Shown: positions 38,601 to 51,300 of the stretch, in pieces
Position numbering within the stretch: position 1 is the first letter of the stretch
Layout of the letters: each line of letters opens with the position of its first letter
Origin: Psettodes erumei
Taxonomy: Eukaryota; Chordata; Actinopteri; Pleuronectiformes; Psettodidae
Direction of reading: 5' to 3'
NCBI GenBank assembly: GCA_016785225.1
Contig: JAFBJZ010000854.1
Span: forward strand, 372,001-436,000
DNA length: 64,000 nt
Position numbers and translations under genes: made by a program
The notes under the pieces: generated by a model
The model's database searches: none
What the model saw: the letters and a program-made list of their open reading frames with translations, nothing else
Told to the model about the DNA's origin: nothing

Positions 38601-41600
38601 GTGGATTCCTCAGTGAAAGTTGAGACTCGTATCTGTCACTCCCTGCTTTGTAATTGAGGGACTGTGTTTTGGAAATTACCCCTATTTTGTAAGCTTGTTA
38701 TTATGATGTTTGCTGTTTTGTAAGAGTAGCTTCTGTGCCTCCTGAGGGCATCATAACCATCAAGTGAGCCCATTTTTCCGATGACGTGATGGTGAAGAAT
38801 GCGCACTTCAGGTTTTATGTGATTATCTCACGTTCTGCCTGTTTATCAGCACTACACATAATATATCGCAGCCATTCCTGGTATTGCAACCCACACCCAA
38901 ACAAAAGAGCTGACACTTGAATATTGTGTCTGTGGATTGTGGGCAACAACTATTGACGATAAGTGGGGACAGCAGCTGCAGTGGGGAGGGTGACATGGTC
39001 AGAAGCCGCATGTCACATCTTCATCCTGCATGAACAGAGGCACGGAGACAAGACAAGCAGGTTTCCTTCTCAGGCGCTCAGTATGGGCCAGCTGTGAACA
39101 GAGAGGAAATGAGGTCAGTCACATTTTTGGAAACATGCGCACACACACACACCACCACCAATAATAACGATGCATTTCTTCAGCCCTTTTCATCATCTCC
39201 CCATATTTAAATACTTTGATACGGGCCGTTTGTCAAGCTGAAAAGCCACCTGGTTCATTCCACAATGGTGGCATTGGCTGAGATCGCCAGAAAACTTTGT
39301 TTTAAGAGAGTTGGTGGTGTTTTTCCCCTCCAGACTGCTGGGGATTTCCTCTCCTCCCCCGGGGACATCCTGTTATCTGAGCTGTGACTCAGTGGAAAGA
39401 CCTCATTCCAGTGACTGGACCTTTTCTTCCCCCGCTATTACTACATTTGATGGATGCTGGCAGTTTTTGTGATCTGCAGCTCTATATTAAATACCTTGGA
39501 TCTATTATGCCATGTTGATATAGTATTTCTATAGGTTACAGGCCAGACTATTAAGTTAATCAGCTGCCAGTTTGCAAAACAGAAAGACAAAGAAGTAGGA
39601 ATCGATAATTCTCTCCTATAACTTTAGCAGCTGTGTGTGGGATGACTCAGGTTTGGAAAAGGGAGAACACTTAAAGGGGAAATTAATATAACAGCTCTAA
39701 CTCTAAAATTTCTTTTTTAGGAAGGAAAAACTCTGGAGGTTTGAGACCATCATCTGTTGTTAACAAGGTCAAGTATGAGAAGATGTTTAGGCCAAAACCC
39801 AGTACTTCTTTTGCACATACATGCACACTGGCCTAGGCGGCTTCTCATATTGGAAATCACTGAATGATTGGTACTGAACAACCAAACAAGCCTTTGTCTA
39901 TGACAGCAACAACCCCAAATGATGTCCTCCAAAACTAACTTGTGGCAAATTAATTCTTGACAGCCTTGGCTAGAAATGTTAAGTTAATTTTCTCTCTCAA
40001 AAGCCTTACCCTTTAACCTTTGGATAAGCCCTCATTTGATAGAAAAAACTTTTGGCATTTTGTGAAATGCAGTTACCTTTTTGATTCCTTGTCTTTCTAG
40101 GAAAGACTGGTTAAGAAAACTGCATTACTTTTTAATTGACCAAAGCTAATTATATTAAACTGTCTTTATGAGCCTCTGCCAATATTTGCAAGCTGTGGAC
40201 ACATTTGTGCAAGCTCCATTCAGACAATAAATCAGAAGGCTATGATCTTGGCCATTTAAACTAAGACCTTTCCTGAGTGATTTCACACATTTAAAAACCT
40301 GTGTTTCAACTTAAAGCAAAACCCACCCCAGCTCTACATAAATCTCTATTTGCCCTTAGCGTCTACCTCTGGCCTGATTAATTAGACATCACGACAAAAG
40401 TTTGGTCTGTATCACACAAGGTTTCTCCAAAGAGTAATCAGCGTTACTACTTACTGTGAAGTAGGCCAGTTGTGCCCAAGGGCCTCTTGTTAAACAGCTG
40501 GGTGGGGTGAACCCTGGCCTCTATGGCCCATACTTTGGCTAACATGTCAGTTTGTCATTTTCTTCTCCTCCCTAGAAAGACTCTTATTAACGCTACTCCT
40601 TCAGAGTTACACCCAAAACTAGAGTGGAGATTTGGCCACAGAAAAGATACTGCAGTAGAAAAGTTGTGAAATATTTGCTTTTAAATCATGATGCTATTTT
40701 ACTTACAGTATAAAAGACTCACACATGTATTAAATTCTGAAGGTAAAGGTTAAACAGCAGCATCTGAACGCCAACATCACTGTTGGCTGTTCGTACCTTG
40801 TTTTGCCTTCTTTTTGTCCAGAAACCTCTGGTTTATGAGTGAACGTGCATTCCTAGGCCGCCCGACTCACAGCTTGAGTCGTGTCCAAGTTCAGCATCAG
40901 ACATCAACCCCTCTTCATTTCCTCTTTCATTTAGACTCAGCACAGTGATTTCATTTTATGTCTGTAGTAAAGGAAGTACTACAGGGGCTGCAGCTTCTCA
41001 GGTCTGGCTCAGGATGTTGGGATCAGCATGTGAGTCTGGAATTTACGAATGAATCCATATCAAGCATCATGAGACACATACTTATTCAATCAGCTTGAGA
41101 GCTCAGTGAAGTCATGCGCACACAGGCTTCAGGTGAAAACATCATAATAAAATTCTTACAAAATAGTGGTGAACTGAAGAGGCAAATGGACCCCTGAAGT
41201 CTTCTAAACTGAAATCTGTGACTTAGCCATGATCAAACTGCAGCAAGCATGAAGAAAAATCTTTCAGGACATTTATGTGGTTGTTGCTGGTGTTGTTGTT
41301 GATTTCAGTGTGTTGTTGCTTTGAAAGTGTCACTGGCTGATCAGATACTGTGAAGGAGGATTTTAGAAGAAAATCAACTAAGCGCAACCTGACAAAACTG
41401 ATTGCTTGACTGCAGAATGTTTTCAAAGACTGATGGCTTTAAATTAAGTTTCTCTGTACCCCATACCAACAGTTGATTTTTGTTTTTTTGTTGCAACAAA
41501 GCACCAAATTCAGCTTGGATTTCATTGGCTTGTGCGGTGCTTTAATGACCTTTTTAGTTTTTGAGATATTTGATATGCTTTGTGTTTTCTTTCCTGCCCA

Positions 41601-42598
41601 ATCAGATCAACTGCAATTTTAGATGTTGTACAGATTATTCCATAACTCCATCTTCAGGATGGAGGTGATTGTGAAACAGAGCCAGATGTTAGTAGGCTCC
41701 TGTTGACCACAGTCTCTTAGCTACAACCAGGTTTCCATAGCAGCAGAAGAGCAAGCTTTCTATAATGAACAGATGTGTAATTCCAGACCTCCTGTGGGCC
41801 CTTGTGTGCCACAACACTTCTTCACAGTGGTATTAGAGCAGACCTGTAACTGAGATGTTTCAGCCACTCACCTTAAAGGTGACATCCATCTAACAAACAA
41901 ATTATCCACCAGGGTTTAAGAGTCACTGGGGTCCAGAAGCACTTCTCCTAAATATTTTAAGTGGCCGCTGGCATTGTTTCCTGCCAGAGTCACAGCCCTG
42001 AAAATAAGTTTTTAAGTGGAGCAAAGAGCGTCTAAGTTGCAAGAGACTGAATGTTCAGGATTCTTGGAAGAAGAGATCCCTACAGTGTTTGGCCAGGGAA
42101 AAAGCTCTCTGTCTAATTTTAAACATCAGTAGGGAGGTTGAGGGGGGGTGAATGTGCCAAAAAAAAAAGCGAGAGCATTTGCGGCCTTTTCCAAGGGTCA
42201 ACACTCATCATTGTTTATTCTCCCTGCTCAATTAAACTGGAGAGTCTGTAAGCTTTCAACCACAGCGGGGAGATTGCAGCACATATGGGTGGACGTGCGG
42301 GTACACACACTCATGCATGGAGCACACAGATCCTCCAACAAACCTCTGCCTGAAGGTGTACAATGGCAAGACTGGGCGCACACAAAGGCGGGGAAGCCAC
42401 TGCAGGTGGAACACATCAACAAGCAATAACTCAACACATGCATCCTCCCCTCGCCCACACACAGCTCCTCCACCTTTGTCCAATCCACACTGATCTCACA
42501 GTGACTCTTGTTTAACCCTGACAGGTAATCTCGGCACATGTTTTTGTTTCCCGAGGTGCTGTTTGGAGGAACTGCCCTGTGTTCAATCTTACAGTAGA

Positions 42599-42637
<39 letters not shown>

Positions 42638-45359
42638 TTGATTTTATTGCCTGCAACCCAGCATGATCGCAGTAGAAACTATTGCCAGGTGGGCCACTCT
42701 GCCATGCAGACTGAGGGGTGCCGATGGATATCTCTGTCTCTAAGTGTTTCAGGATGGCTGATACTGAGGCATTACCCACTGTCAGTCATTCGATCAATGT
42801 CACGGACTGCGCTCAGGGAAACAATACACACAGAAACTCTTACTCCAAATGGAGGCCGGCGGTTCTGGTGGTTTTGTTTCTGAGACTGTGTCAGGATGAA
42901 TTGTGTGCTATCATTCAGTGAGCAGGTGATTAGCCAGCAGCCTGTCCATTAGGTACTGAAGTTGCTTTCATACTACAGGCTGGCACTACTCAAGGCCTTT
43001 GAATTCTCACATTTTTAAACTGTTTACATTTAACCATTTGTGCCCCCAGTGTAACAATAGTTACAGTTATCATACACCTCATTCATGTTGAAGTATTCCT
43101 AACGCATATTCCAGATGATTGTCCATAGGATATGAGATCTTTTCGAAAGAGATGCGGGGAATTATTTTCATCTCCTGCAGTGCTGCTGTCAGGTTTTTTT
43201 TGGAAACTGCCATCAAGGCATCAGTGATTCATATCCTATTTCTTTTATAACAAAATCTTTCGTCAGTATTTTGCACGATTGCTCGATTAATCTTTTCTTG
43301 TGTACCCATGACCTGGGTGACTGAGAGTCTTCTGATAAAAAATGCAACATGTTGGGTCTTCAAGCATTTTTCATTTACACGGGGACATACTTTTATGTAA
43401 TCTTACACAGAGAGACTGATAAGGGTGCTGTGGGATTCTCAGTGTGTGGCCCCGCTGGATGTGCTACAGGAGGAAATTAGAATGTAAACGATGTTATCAA
43501 CAGACAAACAAATGGTGTAAGATTGTAAACAGACTGCCCACATCTGAGCCAGCTCTCTCCCCCGTCCTTCGTTCTCTCCTTTCCAACCTATCACACCGTG
43601 GAGAATTTTGGCCTGTGCTTAGTTTCTTCTGCTTGTGAGAGCTCGGGTTCTCCTATTAGACCCAATCACAGAGACTTTTACCCTTTCTTTAATTTGGCAT
43701 GGATAAAAACCAAATGGACAGCCTTGGACTTAAACTGGGGTCAATTGGTTTCCATTAGCCTGCACCCACATCCCTCCAACAGTAGACTCATGTAAGGGTT
43801 GCCCATTTTAACAAAGAACAATAGAGGGCAGAAGTAAAGTGGAAACAGCTTTTCATAATGAAGGATGGAAATCCTAGCTGGAACTGGGCTTAAAGCCTCA
43901 AGGAAAAACCACATGGAGCATGTTATTGCCAGGTCTGAATTTATAATTGTAAGAGATTAGCATGGCTTTAGTGTTGTCTGTCTTTATTTCTAGGTAAGAG
44001 TTAGTCTATGGTGTTGTGTGATTCTGTATCATTTCAGGGTAGTAACTTACAAAACACAACACAAAAATGCTGCACGCGCTTGTCTGTTGATTCTGAAGTC
44101 ACGGCAGCTGCACTCACTGATACAAGGGGCATCCAACTCCTTGCTGTTTCATTCATGCTGTACAAAACCACAGCCTTGATTACACGGTGCCGTCAAGCAG
44201 TCCTTCCCCATCCTGTATTATCAGCACTTTCCCTACAACACACAGTCTCTTTCATGAGGCTAAGCAGCACCATCACAACTCGCCCCTTACACCACACTTT
44301 GAGCCCACGGAGGCTTTTTCATTACATCTTCCTCACATCCAGCTTTCCATAGAGTTCAGTGAAATCCACCAAAGCTTTAGTAGTAGTAGTGGTTGAAAGA
44401 AGCCTGAGTTTTCCACAGTGGAGATCCAGTGTGTTCTGCAGGAACCTGAGACTGTGACACTTGTACATTTGTTACTGTCAGGCACTTGTTTTTGGTGGAT
44501 AGATCAGTAAATGTTATTGCCATGCTGACTGGCAGCTTATAAAAAAACATATGAGTGCCTCAGTTAGTCTTTGCCTGCCTCTCTATTTGCGGACTGCCAG
44601 TCACTTAAAATCTAAAAAAAACAATGGCTGTCCATCAGACAGACTTTTGACTTGCTGCCTGCATCTAAACTTGTCTGTCATCAGCCTGGTGGTTAACAAA
44701 CCAAAATGAAAGATGAAAATTAAAAATGAAAACACAGGAAAGAGACATCAACTTTTAAATTGAAACTCTAAACCAGCTCATGTCTTTTCATTACACTCAG
44801 AATGTTCACTGTGTTCACGCAGTAAACAGTGCTGACCAGCAACCTGACATTTTTTGCTCACAAGCCACTGAAGTTAAGTAAATATCAAGTCTTGTATGTA
44901 CTCTACTGCTGTATTGGAACAGTGAGCTCCGAGCTAACATGTCACGAGTTTCTCTTCTTCTCGTGGAGTGCTTAGGTAGCCCCCAAAGGTGTGTGTCTCA
45001 TCAGAACCCCACAGCTCCTCTATTACCGCTCGAGAATGCGAAGCATGCTGGTTCCTAAGATGTCTCATCTCTAGGTCATCAGCCTGGCACCCACGCGACC
45101 CCCGACCTCAGCCCTGTCCAGCCTCTAGCAGGTCGCATCAAAGGGAAAAAACAGGCAGAGGAGGGTGTCCCTGCCTGTGCAGAGGGGTTAGCCAAGGAGG
45201 GAAATGGGAAGACAGGCACAGACTCGTTTGCTTAATTGTTTCTATTACGCACTTATGTCTCCCGTCTGCAGAACAGAGAAAGTAATACTTCTCTTGACAG
45301 CAGCCAGCACAAGCTGGTCATTTGGATTTTACTGTGTTGGAAAAAATCTGCTCACAGAT

Positions 45360-45398
<39 letters not shown>

Positions 45399-48300
45399 CA
45401 GATTCCCAAAACTTCCGGATCTAATGGGATAACAGAAATATGTCTGATAATCAATATCATGTGATTTCTTGTGTGTGTGTGTTATGCCTTTGTCCAGTTT
45501 GGCATGCATTCCAGTCAGCATGCTGTGTGTCAAGAATGCTAGATTTGTGCAATGTGACAGCAGCAACAGGAACATGTCATGTTTATGAAAGGAGTACAAA
45601 GCTCTTATGAGGTCTGCAAAGAGATTTATGTCTGTTTGCTTCTTAATTATTTCCATGGAGGAGGCTGAAAACAAGGTCATGGGAGCATTATGTGAGAGTT
45701 TGCAGCTTTTCTTTGTCTCGAGTTGTAGTAAAATTGAACATTTTGGAATGTTGGGTTCTTGCTCAGATAAAACAAGATGTTTTATGATGTCGCCTTGGGC
45801 TTTTGTATCTTATAATGAACATTTTCACTGTTTCCTGATGTAGACAAAGATTTAAAAGAGAAAGTAATTGAGATTAATTGTTGATAAAAATAATCATTAG
45901 TTACAGCCTACACCCAGTATTTTTTAGATTTCCATTTGCTTTAAGGGACACCAAATAGATAAGAACAAAAAATTGTTTTTCATAAACTTTCAAAAAAAGA
46001 TTGTAGATTTTGCTAAATTGCTGAGATGCTCAAATTTAATTTTCCAAAACCAGACATCATTTCCTGTGATCAACCTGATAACCAAAGCTGGAGAGGCTTA
46101 TTCTAAGGACGCCTTTAAACTATCTGTGAAGGTCCTTACTGAAATGTGCAGCAGTGTAGTTAGAAGTTCTCTCTTGGATTTCTTTTTTTCATTATGTAGT
46201 AAAAATCAGGTGTTGTGCTGTAAATTGTTCAGTCCCAGCTTTATCACTCTCGCCTTTTACCCTATTTTGCTTTCCCTCTCCATGGGAACCGTGTGACTAA
46301 TTAGTCTCTCTGCAGTAGATGATGTGTGTGTGTGTGTGTGTGTGTGTTTGTCCATGCCCTCATATAGAAGAGTTATAGCCTCTTGCTCAGGCGACATGGC
46401 CTCTTACATGTGCAAACACACTCACAAGTTTAGGGGTGTTTCACATGTGTCCACACACACACTGACTCACAGAGAGTGTGTATAAAGCACCAGGTGAAAT
46501 GTGGCAGTGAGTCGACCCCCTGTCAGGGCACTGTGGTCTTTCAAAATGGCACCCCAGAGAGAAGTGGTGACCGGCTGAGAGACTGTCTGAAATAAGGTCT
46601 TGTCAGCTTCTCTGCCAATACACCTGCTGAAGATTTATTTACTTACTGCATCTTCTCTTTATGCACAGAGGGTATTTTGACTGTTTAAATGCACATAATA
46701 ATCTTGAGTTATTGTTGCTGTCGCATGCACGCAGCCTGTGCCAAGATCTCCTTGTAGGGGGATGTGTCTGCCTGGGTGTGTTAGTGTTTGTCACACATTC
46801 ATGCATATTTCATAAGAGTTCAAACCTAAATCATCTCTGAGTTGTTAGTTTTGGTTCCAGCTATGTCAAGAATTTTTTCTGTCCACAATAATGTTTCTCG
46901 TGTGCCACAACAATTCAGACCCAACACTTTGTTCTTACTTTTTTCGAGGTTTCCATTCTTAACTAGCCTCACAGAATTTATTGCTCAGCAATTTATTTAC
47001 CCTTGTATCAAAGACTGTATTTCTCTATTAATTTGACACCGTTCTTTAATGGTTTTGTTGTTGTTTTTGCAGTTTTTGAATGTCTCTATTGAGCAATACT
47101 ACATAGAAAGTCTCCAACTATTGTCCCAGATTTATTGAGAAACCAATGGAGACCAGTCATAAATAAGGTCTTAGACTTCCTCTGTAATTCAAATAACAAG
47201 ATGGATAATCTCAGCTGCTGAGGGATGCCACCCTTCTCAACATGGAAGATCTAAAAATGGCCGCTAGAAAGTCGGATCTTTATAAAGATAGGATAAGAAA
47301 ATCAACACGTGTCCTTTTACAAGAAAGAGAGGAAGAAATGCTAAATCAAAAGAAACACTAAGTTTATCCTTTGCAAGTACAATGAAGGCTGCTCATATTC
47401 CCTAACCTGAAATCTGTCTTTTTGCCACCTGCTGACTGTTGTGTCCCCTTTCAGTCTCAGAATTGTGCAGCTGAGCAACCCCCCCACCACCCCTATAAAA
47501 CCTGACTGTATGACCCTGGATGGTGTATATCCAGGATGCAGTTTCATCCTCTCCATAGCAATGGTCTCTGCAGGGGAACTTAACTGAATATCTCCAGGAA
47601 AGGTAGTGAAAAGGAAATAATAGAGGCAAAGGTGCTTATTCTAAATCCGCACCATCCTACCTGTTCAGTGCATAGGGAGATAGATATTTTATTGGCAAGT
47701 GAACCCATTACAGGACCATTTATCATTAAAACAGTTAAGCTCACTCTCTTTGATACTGAAATCTATATATAATGGACCTCTGGTCTTGCCTGGTTCTCAT
47801 TTTAGCCATCATGCTCAGCTGTGGATCTGGACAGCTTAGTTTCAGCTCACATACCACCAGCAGCTTTAGGAAGGGAGTGAAGGGGGTGCATTCTTCTCTC
47901 TGTTGGATTATCCTTAAATCACGCAGGCTTTACTGTTTTGGCTTTCATTTCTCGTCCTTTTCCATGAAATCATCTGACATATTCTGGGGGTGGGGGTGGC
48001 TTGATTGATGGTGTACAGGACCACTCTGTCATTGTTTGATTTAGCCCCTGAGAAAAAGGTGGATCCATTACCTCATCAGATAGTGAGGCTGAACCATGTT
48101 TGAGGCTTGAACCAGGAAATACTCCTTCGGGGCACTTGAACCTTTCATGCTCTAATCTGGGGGAGATCTTCTGACACTCAGCACATAAAAAGAGTTTCAG
48201 ATGATGCTTCTGTCTTGACAGCTAATTTATAAACATTTTTCAGTGACATGGAAAGTTGCTCTAAAGTGCACAGTTCCTTGGAATTGTTTATGTAAATTAT

Positions 48301-51300
48301 TGTCAAATTAAAGAATGTATAACTCCCCTGTTAATTTGACAATCTTTGAATCTACTGCTGGTCCTTAGATGCATTTCAGTCTCCCAGCAGTTGGAAGTTG
48401 ATTGTTTTGGGCATTTCTCAATGCTCTTTGTCTGCTCATTGCTATAACACCAGATTGATTTCAACATGAACAAATATATCTTATTTTTCTCTGGGGTACA
48501 TTGAGGCAGGGCTTTTGAGAACCAAGCTGAATCAATGCTTGCATTGTCTGCTGGGGCACACCTACTCACTGCTTCACACACACATATGCATAGCTTGCCT
48601 TTCAGTCATTTATGCTTCTTTTAAAGACCTTGTTGTGTGTGAACTAAACATTTGTCTGCTTTAGATTTAACACTTAAACACCACATCATGCTCACCCTCT
48701 CTTTACAGCCACAGTGGAAATGCTGAGTGTGCCCACGCTCATGTAAAAGTGTCACCTTTGACCCCTGTCTCTGATCAGCGTGCCCCTTAATGTTTGCTTT
48801 CAAATGTGCTGTTCCTCATAAAATTCCTCTGAAACAGGAAATCCCCTCATCTGTGGAGCAATGTGGGAAAGCGGTGTACAAGTGGTCACTTTTGAGCTTC
48901 TATCTAAGCTGTTAAAGTTAAGCTTTTTTGTACAGACTGGGGGTATAGTGTGCATGTCTACTTGTAAGTGGCTTCCCTCTTAGCAAAACACAATTTAAAG
49001 AAAACGTATAAACAGAAACAGAAATCAATTTTACCCTAAAGACAGTTTAAATAAACAACTACCTGTGAAACAAACATAAAAATAATTTGGATTTATTAGA
49101 ATACGGTCAATGGATGTGACAGTGATAAGATGGGAAATGATATTAATTACCCTGAAGAAGGATTCCTCTTCTTGCTGAAATGATAACCCCTGCAAGAAAA
49201 TCATAAGAAACTTGTGTTGGTTGTTGGATCAACCAGTCATTTTACATGATACACATCATTTTGAGATTTGGAAGATGTGCACCTCAACTCCTCTGTATGG
49301 CTTCTGTAATCCACAGTTTCCCATAACACCCTTCTCTTTTTAAAAGTTTTTTAAAAAAGCACATAACCCCCCATAAAACCACAATTTTCACACCCTGTTT
49401 TTTGTTCAAATTAAAACCCTGTAATGTGTTACTTAGTGAACTTTAGAGGCACTGGTTTAGGCTAGCCAGTTCCCCAGATCCCAGTGTTTGTGCTACAGTA
49501 AGCTAACTGCCAGGTAACTGTCAGATCTACGTCTCAGCAAGACAATAAATAAGCGTATATCCCAAAAATGTCAAAGCCATTGCAACACAGTTGAGGTTGC
49601 GGAGGAAAGCATGACTGCAAGTGTGTGTGGTAGGCTAACCCATGCGTGGACTCCAAGTTCTAGCCTCTATACACCTTCAATACACACACCACATCCACAA
49701 CCAAAGGCAAAGTGACAGAGACAAAACACAACTGTAAGCCTCACTTCAGATCTTTGGGACCAGTCAGAGTATGTTTTTCCAGTCTCGTAAAAAGGCACCT
49801 TTATGTGAATGGAAACTGGTGGAGTGAGAGATCAGAGGATAGTAGCCTAAGAATAAGACATCGGCTGACCAGGCCTGTTTTTAGAAGTTCCTGAGTGTGT
49901 GTGTGCACGTGTGTGTTACTGTATTTTAGGCAGGACGGAACGTGAGAGACATGTGGGGAGGAGGCGGAGGAAGACATTATAGGTGATTTTCCACACAGTC
50001 TGCAGTACTTACAACATACACACCTTCTGTTTTTGAGGTTTCCACACAAAGCCGGCCTTGTGTGCCCTGAAATGGCCCAGCAAGCAACATCAGACATGGG
50101 AAAGAGTGCAATGACTGGAGATACAGTAGCTGGGGGTGGGGGTGTCAGGTGGCCTCTGGGTAGTTTAGAGGAAAAATTGTGTAGCTTCCCAGTGTTAATT
50201 CCCACAAAGTGGGTCTGTCACTGGAGATGAGAAGACAATAATGGAAGCATTTTCTTCCACAGCCAAATAATGTCAGCTACAGGTCAGATACAGCTACAGA
50301 TGTACAAACAACCATCTCAGTTATAGGTTGCCAGATCTGCTCATAATGGACACTGACTGTTTTGCTAACTAATAGATATTGGATTGTGAGTGGTGTGTAC
50401 CTCATTCTGAGTTCCCAGTGAGTTCATGCCGCTGCAGTCAAGTATGTTCACCCCCCCAAAGTCAGCACTTTAAAAAATCACAGTTAATACATGCAACACA
50501 AAGCAGAAGTCATGGTTTGCTCCAGTGCACAGTGGCATTATTATTCCACTGCTGTTTTGTTTTCGATGTACAGTACCCATTAGGGATTTTTAGGAAAGCT
50601 GAAGGAGGGAGGACCAGCTTTCCCCGGCTCGTCATGCCTTCTATGTCTTCATGGAGTAATGAAAGAGGCTTTTTAGCAGCGACAGCGTTTAGGGTTTTTC
50701 AGGCATTCCTTTGACATGACCTTATAGAGGGAACACGTTCAGGGCCCCGGGTGGGGTGAGGACAGGCAGAAAGAGGCCACTGTGCAGAGCTGTCAGCAGG
50801 ACTGGACGGATGAGAGGAAGACAGGGGGGTGTGATGGCGTGTGTATGGAAGAGAGGCCATCTAGGTAGACAACTTTTACCCATGACATCACGAAGAGGCA
50901 ACGCTCCCCTCTTGCCCTTTTTTTTCCACAGCATGTGCTTGGTGTGTTAGCTGTGTTGCATGTAATATACACCTTGACCGGCAGGCATGTTTTTCCCATC
51001 AAGCATGGCAGGAGTATGAATTTCAATCAAGATCTTTCTCTGAAAGTGTTATTTGATTTAGCAGCAGAGCAAACAACAAACCTTTGTCTGGTTCATTTAG
51101 CTGAGATTATAAAGAGATGTATTTATATCTTCAATGTACTTTGTGGCCTGTGTAGTAAGTGTGTGTCAGTTTGTTTGTCCATCAAAGCTACTGAGCTAAT
51201 GACATTAAGGTTTCACGATGGAAAGGTTCATTTGCAGACAACGTAATCTTTTTCTGTTCAATTAGCTTCACACATACATCATGAGCACCACTTTTTCTCT

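Noticed and set aside
42228..42779. Minus-strand open frame of 183 codons
   Set aside because: It is kept open by translating the AC/GT microsatellite into a His-Thr run and matches no protein family.
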